64,000 nucleotides of DNA, taken from assembly GCA_963965975.1 (NCBI GenBank), contig OZ014411.1, positions 19,000,446 to 19,064,445 on the forward strand, given 5' to 3'. The DNA comes from Xestospongia bergquistia (Eukaryota; Porifera; Demospongiae; Haplosclerida; Petrosiidae). Each line of letters starts with the position of its first letter. The first letter of the stretch is position 1. The notes under the pieces were generated by a model. The model was not told where the DNA came from and did no database searches. It was given only the letters and a program-made list of their open reading frames with translations. The translations under genes and the position numbers were made by a program. This document shows, piece after piece, positions 25,780 to 39,500 of this stretch.

Positions 25780-26997
25780 ACAAAATAAATAAATGTAAAC
25801 TTTTACTGATTTATATAGTGATAAGTATAAGATTACAAACACATCAAAACATCCTACTATTGTTTTAAAATGCTGATATTATACAGAGTATAAGACTTCT
25901 AAAGACAAACATTGATGTGTTTTATAAACCTTCAAGCAGTTATATTTATACTGAGCATGCTATTCAGTATCACTTTTGTTACAATAATGTTTTTCATACA
26001 AGTGAAAGATGGTAATTCGGAAAACATTGTAGTCAAGTGAGGTAACAAATTGGTGAACAAATGAAAAATTTAGAGCCAAAATGTTTGTGCAATAATTAAT
26101 TACTACTGGAATATATACATGTCTGGCATATATGTTATCTGAAGATTTTTAAGTTATGTTAAATTTCTAATTACTAGACAAGTAAGAAATTTATTGGACA
26201 AACATATATTAATATCATACCTGTAATATATTTAATCTTCCATACACATAACCAATACTTTTGGTAACTCTAGTGTCATAAGGACCAATAACTCCATGAA
26301 TAGGATATTAAGTATATCTTCTTACTAGTATCTGATATGGTTCAGTTGGATCCTATAGTGAGTCATGATGAAATAAAAACAATAAAACTTAAGTTTATTA
26401 TTAATATAAAAATTGTTTACAAATAAAGCTACATTAGAAACCCAGCAATTCAATAGCATGCAAGCGATATTCAAAACATATCAATGAAATAGTACATATA
26501 CTCTTAGCACTATACTCTGTTTGTTTGGTGGAAGTGATTCCTTATAGAAGATAATACACATGAACCTATATGGATCCAGAAACGTCATAATAATCACATA
26601 TATCACTATATAAAATGATTGTTTGAATTAACTAATATATTGATATATAAGTTGCAAGTAATAACATTAGTTGATGCAATTTGAAAGTAACCATAATACA
26701 AATTTGATTACTAATGTACATAGAATTGACTTTTTAGAGCATTTTAATAATAATCACATAGTTATAACTATTATTGATTGTTATTAAGATGATATATACA
26801 ATTAATTTCATAGTACCATTAGTAATCAAAAATATTATTATGCTAACTCTCAAATAATTGTGTCAACTAATGCTGTAAGTATATATAGTTATTGATACTG
26901 TTATGTTTTGGGAGTGTGAATCCTGTTTAACTTCAATTAGCAACTAACGTGACAGGATTATTATGTACCTAACTTTGAAATGACAATCATGTAACCA

Positions 26998-27002
<5 letters not shown>

Positions 27003-27036
<34 letters not shown>

Positions 27037-27052
27037 GAGAGAGAGAGAAAGA
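27003..27052. repeat. (TA)n(GA)n microsatellite
   Basis: A TA run followed by a GA run, next to exon 1 of the dead receptor. It is the homologue of 11598-11643 but longer. Confidence 0.9.
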
Positions 27053-27339
27053 GATCTACTCATAACGTTATATAATTAGCCTGCATGAGGTCATTAGTGA
27101 ACACAGCAATAACTCAGTACGTTAGCATCCTGGTTGATCTTGTCTATAGCTAACTCCACTGCACTCATAGTTAGCGTATTACACTCACTGAGATCTCTGT
27201 TTGAGTCTGGAAAACAAGGAAAGAATCCGAGGAAATGAAGAGAATGTTTAACATTTTCTGAAGTACAATTATACAGAGAAAGACGAGGAACACTGTCGTT
27301 TAAAAGACTCAGCAGCACACACAACAAAAACAGCATCAT

Positions 27340-28031
27340 CGTCGATATCTACCTGAATGTAAGATATAACACTCCACATCAGTATGTTTAAGAAAACAGA
27401 TAGACCCTCCCACTTCTATAGTGTATTATTTAAAGAAGCCAGCCTTTCACTTTCTCAAAGAAACTCAACTAGTAACTTCTAGTTTATTAATATGGGGTAT
27501 CTATTAATATGAAATAATTAGTGGTCTATTATGATCCCCATGGATTAGAGCTATGATGCTGTGAGCCCTAAATAGTTAACTGCACTTTTAAGCTTACTAA
27601 ATATTTTGTTTACATGAATAACAACTAATACTATTTGATTTGTACCATCCCTCCCCATTGATGACCTGAATACTAATCTAGTTGTTCATGTTCAGTGATC
27701 ATCATATAATATACAAGATCAACCCACATCATAATCTAAACAAAATCTTAAGAATATATTAATTTCACATCATTTCATTATAGAAAAAAATCAAAAGCTG
27801 TACATTAGTCTACCTTTCTGTCTATATACATGACATTCTATAAATTTCCATGGATAATAAAGTATAAGGATTCATATGTATATTATTACTGATTAACATA
27901 TAGGTTTTAAGAAAATAACCAAGGTACAAACACAACCATAATTATATGTTGTTGTGACATATTGAAGAAAGTGGAAATATTTGTCCAAAATATATGAAAT
28001 ACATGAAGTAGAAAAACATGCTGACAAACAA
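27340..28031. other. Spacer between the LRR-Ig stop codon and dead receptor exon 1
   Basis: Paralogous to 11,957-12,525 with several insertions, for example about 27,700-27,835. It holds the presumed 3' UTR of the LRR-Ig gene at its right end. No reading frame or confident polyadenylation signal. Confidence 0.5.
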
Positions 28032-31000
28032 CTATAATATTATATTCAATGACAATGCACTTTCAACACTTCCAATGGAATTAAACGCATTACATGTATA
28101 TTGCCCACTATCTGAAAAGTTCACAGAATAGATAACCAAAGTACCATTAGAGAAAATAGAATACTTGTTGCAAATTATCAACTCCTTTGCTTTATGTCTC
28201 CATGTTATTTCTGGTGATGGCTTGCCATCAGCTGGACAATTTAGAATTACATGGCTACCTTTCTTACCGATAATTTTATTCTTTCTGAAAGGTTTAATAA
28301 ATGGGGGAACTACAACAAAAAGAAAAAAATCTTCATAGAGAATATTGACAATAATATAAACTATATTATCATATCACATTAACAGCATAAAAAATTTCCA
28401 TTTTGGAAAATACTCAGTCCACCATATATACAAATAATAAAATGAGCTCAACACACACAAAGTATTAAAATTTACTCTATCTCACAGAATAAAAATAAAA
28501 AAATTTTACCATAACAATGTAATATGTTACCACATACCCATAACTCTGATGTAAAATGTTTCCTGTGGAGAATTCTTTGTAAAACAACTGTAGTCTCCTT
28601 CATCTTGAATTGTCACATCATATATCCAAAGTGTCTTACCAATGTGCAAACGATTGACAAATGATCCCTCTTGAATTACATGATTGTTCATACTCCATGT
28701 CACTGTGTCCTGAGGTGAAATGTCCTGACAAATTAAGTGTGTTGATGACCCTTTGACTATGGTTTTGGTAGTATTTGGAAAGTGGGCTACAAAAAAACAA
28801 AAAGTTGTCTTATAAAAACTGATTATACCATATTAATAATAAAATTAAAAGGGAGCCAAAGCCTCATATGCTTACTATGTACTTGAACATAAGCAACTGC
28901 ATTAGAAGTTCCAAACTGATTCTGAGCTCTACATGTATATTTCCCACTATGGTATTGTTTGGCTTTGTTAACACAGAGCACCTTCCCTTCCTGATGTATC
29001 GATACATTGAGGAATTCATTCCAAATTGGTTGATTATTGTATAACCATGTCAATGTAATATTGCCTGGCCCTTTGACATCACACTTGAGACAGAAATTTT
29101 GACCCTGCATTACACGTGTATCATTGGGACAGCTAACAAAGTAAGGTGGCTCTGGTAGACAAAATGATCATATTATATATAAAGATCACTTAAATGATGA
29201 AACTGGTAAATTTGTCATGTTATGATGTTTTCTAATAATTACCTTCTCTTTCTAATACTTTTAATGTTATGTTACTATGTACAGATCCAGCACTATTTAT
29301 TGCCATACAAGTGTAATTGCCTGAGTGTATCAACTGTACTTCATTGATTCTTAATGATCCATCCACATCAAAAGTAATACCATTCCCTGACGAGATCTTT
29401 ACACCTATTAACAGAACAATACCATAAAATACAGTTTATATGAACTAGGGCATGTGATTATTCTGAACAATCCTTGATGAAGCAGTAGCAGTGGAATCTT
29501 ATTCATAAACACTGTCATTATGATATAAACATACAAAACCTACCATTATACATCCAATATGTTTTAGGTATAGGCACTCCTACCACATCACAAGAGAGAT
29601 TGACAGATGATCTTTCTAGCACTGACTGATCAGTCAGAACAATTCTAAAAAGTGGAGCTACACGAAGACTTTTAATTACTATGACAAAGAACAATTATAC
29701 TTACATGCAACATCAGTTATAGTCACACTGAATAGAACTTCAGCTGATCCAACACCATTATCAGCAACACAGGAGTAATTTCCAGTATCAGATATTTGAG
29801 CATCTCTTATGAATAACGATCCATCAGGTCTCACATTAAATCTCATTGGGTTATATACTGAAGTATTAATTCCATTAACAAACCAAACATAGGTTGGTAC
29901 AGGTATACCACTAGCACTACAGTCAAAAGTTATGTTTTGGCCCTTCGTTCCTTCAAATGAAACAGGTGGCCGTAATGTGAACTGAGGACGTTCTGAAGAA
30001 TAAAAAAGTGATTGGTTACAAACATATCATTCACTTACAGGTGCTTAACATTTTTAAATAATCAAAATTATTATGCAGATAGACCACCTTTAGTATAAAA
30101 ATTTACATAAGCAGCTCTGTCATATGATAATATTAGACAGTATCCATATTTAAAAATCTATGAAAATAATAGCCTTTAAGAAAGTGGGCTGTGCACTATA
30201 ACATCACAATGTTGAAGCCAGCAAAAATGTGCCATCATAATAATGTGAGAAATTCAAGACAAATTATCTATATGACTACATCAAATAAAACACTGATCTT
30301 TTTCTGATGCATTCATTTTTATAGCCTCTAAAATATAAGTCTAATAAAATCAAGAGTTATTTATAGTTAAATTGAGACAGCAATAAGCCTGTTTCCTCTA
30401 ATGACACATTTGCAATAGAAGAACTTTATAAGACAGTCTTAACCCATGTCAACAATGCATAGCAACTTTGCAACAACTAACACATAACAATTGTCATCTT
30501 TTTTACCTGTTCGGATGTTAACTTTAACATTGACTTGTATCTTACTAACTCCTGCTATGTTAGAAGCCAGACAAATATACTTTCCACTGTCATTAACTGT
30601 TGCATTATTGATCACCAGTGTTCCATTAGTGTAAACAACAACTCTTTCAGAGAACACATCGCTGTCCTGCCACTTAACGTCTGGTGTAGGGAATCCATTA
30701 GCTGTACATTGAAGTACAATGTTGTCACCAACTAATGTTGATACAGACTCAGGTTGCATAGTGAAGGATGGAAACACTAAAAAAGTAATAAGTAAACATA
30801 TAGAAACCTTTTGCACAAAATAACATAAGTAATGTATGACTTAAAAACAAGTTTACTTAGTTACACATTACAAGATATACTAGAGAAATTATATTAAAAA
30901 ATTTATTCACTATATAAACACAACAAACCAACAAACAACTTTAGTTGAAATCATTATATTTTACCTTCATAAACACTAAACAGTAAACAACACTTCACAT

Positions 31001-33553
31001 ATTATTGTGTGTGTGCACATGTGGACAACTGTCTAATATGACTGGATATTGTATGAGTCTGTATTGTATTTGGTTGAGTCTGAATGACTCCAAAGGACTA
31101 ATCTAATACAATCAAGATGAATCCAATATCCAACCATAAGGTTAATTGTACTGATAACCATTGACTTAAAACATTCTTTTATTTTATAAGAATACAGTTA
31201 ATCAGTATAGATACACATCAAATGATGTCAATGATGTCAAAGCTTTCTTAGATTATAATCATAGCTAGGCTTCCACTCTTAAAAATCAAGCTATTTCTTA
31301 ATCCAGGCTATATGAGATTAAAGTCTACTTCTAACTTTAAGTTGTCTTTTACATTACTCTGAAGTTGTGCTATCAATCATTAAATAGTCTTTTATTACCT
31401 CAAAATGCTCTGCATTAATACCACAACTGTTCTAAAACACCATAATCGTTCATTTCTATTTTTGATCCTTGTAATGTTATGGCATCATGAAGTCTGTCAC
31501 TAAGGGATACTGTGTCATGTTCAAAAGTGGTCAAAAAACTATTTATTATAAACACAACAGCAATGTAGCAACATAATTTCTAATGCACTGTCATATTGGA
31601 CAATGTATCAATGGGAAAATCCTATAGTATATACAGTAGAATAATAATGATTCTTGTTATATAATATTTTTTCTAACAAATAAACAGGAATGTCTTCATA
31701 CAGTGTAACTATAATTAAAATAAAGTCATATTTTATAAAAATAAACAATATCATAGCATCTAAAATACAATCATAATAAAACCACTAATGTAATAATGCA
31801 GGGTATAAAGTATACTAACCTGTTTGATCAGACACAAGAACATAGGCCCCATGACTAGCTTCACCAGCAAGATTGGTTGCAATACAAGTGTACAAACCAC
31901 TGTCATTTTTTACACTACTACTCACTACAATTACATCAGTGCTGATAAAAACACGACTACTGTTAAGTAAAATGATGCCATCTTTTGTCCATGTTATCAG
32001 AGGAGTAGGGTCACCAGAAGACACGCAGGTCAAGTTGAAGGATTGGCCAGTTCTTACATCAGTATTACGGGGTTGAATAGTTATCCTTGGAGGTTGAACA
32101 TCTAGTACCCAAGAAAAATGTAATTATTTTAAGAGCATCTACACTTCTATATAAAGAGTACATACAATAAAAGAGAGATTGTCTAATGGTCTGTGGCTAA
32201 TGTGATGAGCACATACTCTTATAGAAGTAATACATACTTAACACTTTGAAAAACTTAACAGGACATGGAGAAACAACACTACAATTTCAATTTTGATTCT
32301 CTCACTCTTAAGACTAAAGTTTACATTTTACCACTTTATATATCATAAACACATCAAATAGCTGTGAATATAAAACTGTCTTTGTTAAATTATGTAAGTA
32401 AAAAGTAATCTAACAAAAACATACTGTACCATTCTAAAGTATAAAACTTACCAACAACTGTCATTACTCTAACAAAAATAGAATGACTTGTTTGGCCAGC
32501 CTCATTTACTGCATCACATGTGTATTCTCCAGTATCAGCAAAAGTTGTATTGACTATTACCAGTGATGAACTACCATCAATGGATGATACAGTAACCCTA
32601 TCAGTACGTCCAATGACAGAGCCATTCACTAGCCACTGTATGTCTGGAGGAGGAATACCTCTTGCCACACATACTAACCTAATTGGTTCAAGTTCAAGAA
32701 CATCCATACTATGAGATACATTTTCCAACAATGGAGGACTAGACACAATTAATGAAAAATTGACAGTATTCTCTCCTAATATATTTACAGCATTACATTG
32801 ATAAATACCAGCATCAGAGAATGTAACATTGTGTACAATCAGTAGTTCATTTTTCACTGATATATGACCCATAATATCAGACACTGGAACACCATTATGA
32901 TACCAGGAGATAGTTGACAATGGGTATGCTTCAACTAAACATACAAACTGGGCAAAATCTCCTTCAGTGACTAAATGTCTAAATGGACTTTGAACAGTTA
33001 TCATTGGAGACATAGGAGTTGGATCTACAACACAATAATAAATCAATAATGACTGTAAATCCTGATTTTAAAACTAAAAAACAGTCCAATATAACCTTAA
33101 AATTTTTCATCAATTTGTACATTACATAAGAAATGAATTACTACTTATACAACTGTGAATTATTTATATATAATTGAGAAGTAGAATGAGCAAAAAAATT
33201 AAAGTACTATAGTAAGTGAACTAATTTAGCTAATTTTATATCAATTCAAAGGATACCTGTTGCATTGATTGTTGGCTTCTCTTCAACGAACAAAGTAGCA
33301 TTACTAACAGTGCCTATCCCAGAGCCAGACACCAGTTGGCATTGGTACACTCCAGCATCAGACAAAGTAACATTAAGTATGATCAGATCACCACTAGGAC
33401 GCACTAGAATACGAGATGAACGGACAATGGCTTGTCCTTGAAAATACCAGGAAATGTTTTGAGGTGACTCTCCACTGTCCAGACAAGAAAACAGTGCAAT
33501 ACAATCCTCTTGGACAACTTGGACAGTTGGTTGAACTTGAATATTAGGCATTC
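28032..33553 (-). other. Ig8 to Ig17 of the LRR-Ig gene
   Basis: Ig8 33257-33553; Ig9 and Ig10 together in 32452-33024 (573 bases); Ig11 31820-32101; Ig12 30507-30776; Ig13 29705-29992; Ig14 29544-29657 plus 29243-29404; Ig15 28876-29151; Ig16 28538-28786; Ig17 28032-28309. The D-x-G-x-Y-x-C type motif is clear in each: [63 protein letters not shown] and DSGQYTC. This block is the intact partner of the pseudogene at 12526-22050. Many N-x-S/T sites indicate an extracellular glycoprotein. Confidence 0.87.
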
Positions 33554-36500
33554 CTGAAAATAAAGCAACCATATATTAAAAAGTTACACAGTTAATGAAT
33601 GTACATAAAGTATTAACATGTAAATAATGTCTGAATAGTTTTACAAACAAAAGCACACTTTTCATGTCTTTAACACAAAACTATTGATAATTTAAAGACA
33701 CGTTCCACTACTTTAAGGCTGTCAATCACATACAATTAGTTTAATATGACATTTCTATTCTATATATTACTGATATAAACATGAATTTAATTTTCTTGAG
33801 AGTTTCTCAATGTCTAACACATGTGAAAAGTATGCTCTGTTTGTTAAAACTATCCAGAGTACTATTTCTGAAATAGCACCATTGGACAAAACAGACTTTG
33901 ATATTGCCATTGATATACTTAAAATAGATATAAAGGGTATACCAAATCAACTGTGCACTCTCCAGAATTGTATTTTGTCAATTCACTTTTGTACTAAGTA
34001 CCCCAAAATGCACATGAATGATGAAAGTATCCCAGAAGTGATGCCATGTTTAATTTATGCTTTACATGAAAAGGCCTATTGTATCCAGACAGTTTTCATG
34101 TTTAATTTTAATATTATTATTATTGTTATTAAAAGAGAATTTGGGTCTATTAGCTCTGCTGTTATTATAATAGTATATGGCAAGTCCAAATTTGGCAATT
34201 CATAAAGTCATGGTAAGAAAAACAACAAAATCACATGACTAGGATCAACATTTGTCTGTGTTACAAAAAATGCCATATCCCTATAGTCAAAACATCATGG
34301 CCCATTTTATGGCAATAATGGGATTAGCAAACATCATTAGCATTCACATCACATGTTACAATGTAGACAATGGCTTACTCAAAACAGATAATATTACATT
34401 GTGATCAACAACACCAGCAGGATTAGCTGCAGAACAAGTATACTTCCCTTCATCTTCTTTCATAGGATCAAGAATTCTCAAATTTCCAAATGGATCCTTG
34501 TAGTGTCTTCCTAAATAAAAAAAGAGAAAGCTCGTTTTACAGTTGACAAACCTGAACACAGTGTAAAAAACCTTTATTCATTACAATGATTAACAACATA
34601 GGAATAAAACAAACTTATTTACCTTCAATTGGAAGCATAATGCCATCTTTAAACCATAAAATAGCAGGTACAGGATCACCAATGGCCATACACGGTAATG
34701 TAATAGGATGTCTCTCCATGGTCTCTAGAGCAGTTGGTAAATTGTTGATTAGCGTTGGAGGAACTGCAAAATAAATACAATGTTATAAATAACTGAATAT
34801 ATTATCATCATGCATCAATTATATCAAAGGTGATATGTAAACATTAAAGTCATATTAATTCCACCTATATGCTGTGTATGTCAGACAGTTCTAAAACTAT
34901 TTTGGAACAAGTGGTATACATACATCCACTTTCATCATTTTATAGAATAGTTGTATTCATTTTTCAAAGACAACAAACTAAATTAACGAACATGCATTTT
35001 GCAACCAACAATTTTTACCATGAGCACTATGAATTGTGGGCAATTGATAGACACTCTGAAGCTTCTTTAACTAAAGAAATATCTTTAAGCAGCACAATTT
35101 TCACTTCAGACTTGGTAAATGTGATCATAATAATAGTACAATTACAATATCTTGCTTTGATATGTTCTAAAGGATTTCTAACATGTAACAAGGAGAAAAG
35201 ACATTCTTTTCTAAGTTATGTAATTTATATCTATCATAATAGGACAAACAGTTTTCTTATTCTTATCAAGATAAATAACATGTACAGTTTATAATGAAGG
35301 CATTAGAGAGTAATTATGAAACATGAATTCCTTAGGCAAATTATCTTATTGACACTATGTAAACACTTTATAATACATACCATAAACAGTTAAAAAGACC
35401 ATATTACTCATCACAGTAGCCACAGTCGAATTCAGAGTACAGAAATAGACTCCAGCATCACTCTTCACTGTCTTAACGATAGTCAAATAGTCATTACTGA
35501 TGATAACACGTCCAGTCGTCTCTAACGGAATAGGCCAATCATTACGTACTGTCCACCACATCAACAATGGAGTGGGATGGCCTTGTCCTTCACAATGAAA
35601 AGTAGCAGGTTGTCCAACATTGACTGTAACATCAGATGGTCTGTGTATGAATGATGGAGCAACTATGAAAGAAAGGAAAGTTATCAAAGATCATCTCATA
35701 ATAAAGAAATCTTAAAGCTAGGCTAAATTGAGTAGGTATGATTATCAAATAAAAAGAAACAAATATGAGCTCAAATTTTACATACAAGTTTCACAATCAT
35801 CAGCACTTTCACTGTGTATAAAATAAAACTTAGATCTTTCTATATGCATTTCTTGTGCTTGTAATTATGAACTACTCTTGTCATAACAATACCTTGAACA
35901 TCTAGAATTAAAGAATATGTGGTGTTACCAAATTCATTGGCTGCTAGACAAGTAAACAGAGATGGTCCCACTTGATCAATGTTAAAAATAAGCAGTGTCT
36001 TGTTTGAAAGATGTAATGTGTAAGATACATTAATCAGTGATAAATGAAGAGGTTGCATATCTTTTAACCATTCTATTGCAGGTGTTGGTGACCCAACAAC
36101 ATCACAGAACAATGTCACATTATCTCCCCTTTGAACCACTCTAGTAGCCACTGCACAATCTGGTACTATAACAGGAGAACCTAGAAATATACACAATGTG
36201 AGAATACTTAAAATATAGCCACATCACTCAATCGTAATCATATAATATCATATATATAATCATTTAATATCTCTATTACTAAAGTACAATTAATATCTCC
36301 TCTTTTCTCATTCAGAACATTAATGATGTGGTCAGACTTCAAATGTATGATAAGCATTATACTGCTGATGTGAAAAAAACAAAAAGAGACACCTTAAGGC
36401 ATTAACTTAAGAATTCTACATTATCTTAGTTTGATTGCTTCTATTTATTAAGCCTTCTAATGGTGAGGCTTCCCAACTTCAATGTTGCCTAAAAAGGAAC

Positions 36501-39500
36501 TTCTTTTTGGTTATTAAAAAAAACTTCATGCTAATATTAAAGATAAGCTCACCATAGACTGTGACATTATGTCGTACAGTAGCTATTCCCAAAGTTGTTT
36601 GAACAAGACAGTCGTACACACCAGTGTCCATTATTGTTGCCATGACAATAACTAGACTACCATCTCTGTCAGTAACAGAACTTCTTGATAGATTCCTTCC
36701 ATCTTGCTTCACCCAAAGTATTGACAACACATTGGTGAAACTAGATGTATCACAAGGAAGTGTTAAAGTATCTCCAGCCTTTCCAAAAATTTCATGTAAA
36801 TCTGTTCTATCAAGCTCAGCAAGTACTGTAAGAAAACAATCAGAAAACTAAGAATTTGCACAGTTATCCCAACATGGTTATAGACAAAGAAACAATCAAT
36901 GCTCTGTATTAGTTGCTATGTATTTTTTATAATTCAATTCAAGCATCCATGTGATAAATCATGACTTCAATGCTAAATTTACAATATAACTATACCATAC
37001 CTCTCACAGACACCATGATGTTTCTTAGTTCATGTCCCAAAGTATTGAGAGCAAGGCAATGATAGGCTCCTTCATCTAATTTAGATGGACTTGATATATT
37101 GAGAAAACTAGTTGCAGTGTAATTATCCTATGCAGCCATGAAAAAGTATATATGTCAATTTAATGTTTAAACAAGTTAATACCTTCTGAATTAGTATTTG
37201 CTGAGCAAGTAATCCATTATGAGACCATCGCACAAATGGTAAAGGATTGCCTGTTGCTGTACACTCCAACTGGTATGACTTATCAGAATCCAAAGTAAGA
37301 AATGTAAGATCATCACATAAAGGTTCCGGAAAGACAACAACATTGGCTTTTTCTAAGTAAGAAAGAGTACACTTTAAATACACTTAACATACGCATATTG
37401 TACATGCTTAAGCATAACATTCAATATGGTATCTACATTCAAAGTAGTAGCGACTTAAAGAAGAATTTCACAACAAGGTTAGGACATACCTTCAATTTGA
37501 ACAGTTCGAGAGATCATTAACCCATTTAATTGACAAGTATACATTCCACTGTCGTGGAACTGAGCCTCAGTAATAATCAAGTCACCATTTGATAATACAA
37601 CAAGTCGATCTGAAATAGACAAAGGAGCCCCGTTAAACAGCCAATTGAATGATTGCATGTTTAATTGAGTAGTATTAGAACAAGGAATTTCAACACGTGA
37701 TCCACGAGAATGCACTAGATGACGGATACCAGATATCTGCTCAGTGATCATATCTAAAAATATTAGATATAACGAAGTGATGAATGTCAGTCTCCTAGCT
37801 ACTTTTAAAGCAACTAAGTAACCAAAGTTACATTAAAAAGTAATAATGCATACGCTATACAATGTATTCTGTTAAATCTCACCAATTATGTTAATAAATA
37901 CACTGTTTGACGAGCTTATTCCTGCCTGTGATGACACTATACATTGATACCATCCACTATAGTTTTGTGATACACTAGAAATAGTAAGTTTTCCATTATC
38001 AATCAGCACTGAGCTACTTCCATTGAAGACTCTGTAATGAAATCATTATAAATAAATAAAGTATAGTGTAGCCAAACTTTTTTTATATATTCCTATGAAG
38101 AAAGCAAAACAGTCAAACAGACAATACTGGTGTAATAAAAATATTTACATCTACAATAGTTATTATACACATGATAAAGTGAGTGAAAAGAATTTTCACA
38201 TACAAAATTTTTCAATTGATTTTTCTATAGCAACTCTCACTCAATATATTATACAATAATTACAATAATCATTAGTAAACAAAGCTAGGAGGATAAAATC
38301 AAACAGGATGTGCTAATAAAGGGAAATATATTCATAATCTACAAACATTAAAAACATCTACTAACAGCCATAGAGTTGGGATTTGCAACAAATAAGTTAG
38401 TAGAGCACCTGTTCTGAATTCATATTTAACCTGTGATATTATGACTATGACTGTTGGATTTACTTCACTTTAGCCTCCATCACTGATAAAGAACATTTCG
38501 CACAGTATAACAATAATGCATTAGACAAAGACCCAAAAAAGAGGCTAGGATATAAAATCAATATATTAGAGAATATATATGAGACATATATAATACAATA
38601 TACAGTAACAGGAACAAATCCATTACTTAGAAAAACTGCATACATGATAAGAAAACATCATTCAAAATAAATCAGAAAATTTTGAACACAAGGGATGAAT
38701 TACTAGTAAAAGCCATACTGAAGTCACCTTACTACTATGCTGTAAAACATGTTAAACAATTGTAGTTCTAATAGCATTTCTCGTATACAGTGCATTTTCC
38801 CAAATAAGACCTGTGGCATCTATTTAGATTAAGGTCCAAATGAAAAAGGTTATTATTCAAAGGCTATGATTATTCGAGGGTGGTATTTAAATTAGCCATG
38901 TGCAACATTAACAATATAACATTTATCATTCTTTATGTAACTATCACAATACAATAATATATTTTGGTTTATCCTTGATAACACTGTACATGTGCAAATG
39001 CTTTCCACATGTTATATTTTCACTTATTTATTCATTGGAAATTGATTATGACTGAAAGTAGTAGTTGTTCTGTGGCTGAGTATCTGCCTTGCAAAAGGCA
39101 AAAAGTCCTGTTTAGATATATTCTGGGTTTACTGGATAAGACAGAAAATTTATAGAGTGACAAGAAGAGACAGAGCATGCATTGCAATTTGTGCAATAAC
39201 AGTAACCCTCCAAACAAGTTGGTCCATCTCCAGTATAATCATGAAGCTGAGTACAGTGAGGTTTCATCAAAAACTATCCCTGATGCCCAAAGAATGCCTG
39301 GACAATTGCAGGCAGGGCAACGCTCTATCACAGAGGCTTTTGAACAGCTCTTTCATGTTCTATGTACTTCTTCAAGATGAAAATCACCAACTGACTAATA
39401 TGGCACTGCATAGGAAAGGTATGCTCCCTTTTGAATATATAAATAACCCTGGATTCTGTTATAATGCTTGAAACTTTGAACTACAGTATGTTCCCCCTGA

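Larger units (their letters stand above)
22665..27339 (-). pseudogene. Dead 5' fragment of a GABA-B-like receptor ('C')
   Basis: Counterparts of exons 1-6 of receptor B: exon 1 at 27081-27339, exon 2 at 26221-26352, exon 3 twice (about 25630-25779 and 25081-25258), exon 4 about 22990-23098, exon 5 about 22885-22950, exon 6 remnant 22665-22738. Damage: a deletion of about 17 bases and frameshift late in exon 1; exon 1 donor GC in place of GT; in-frame TAA at 26308-26310 in exon 2; acceptor AG lost and a frameshift in the inner exon 3. No exons 7-15 follow, so the membrane part is absent. This is the inner, truncated product of the tandem duplication. Confidence 0.85.

Noticed and set aside
33810..34205. 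A 131-codon plus-strand frame with a partial copy at 22,415-22,657.
   Set aside because: Both lie in the duplicated intron, antisense to the host. The copies differ by stops and gaps, and no family is recognised.
34869..35294. A 141-codon plus-strand frame in an intron.
   Set aside because: Low-complexity composition, no domain, no partner; expected by chance in long AT-rich introns.
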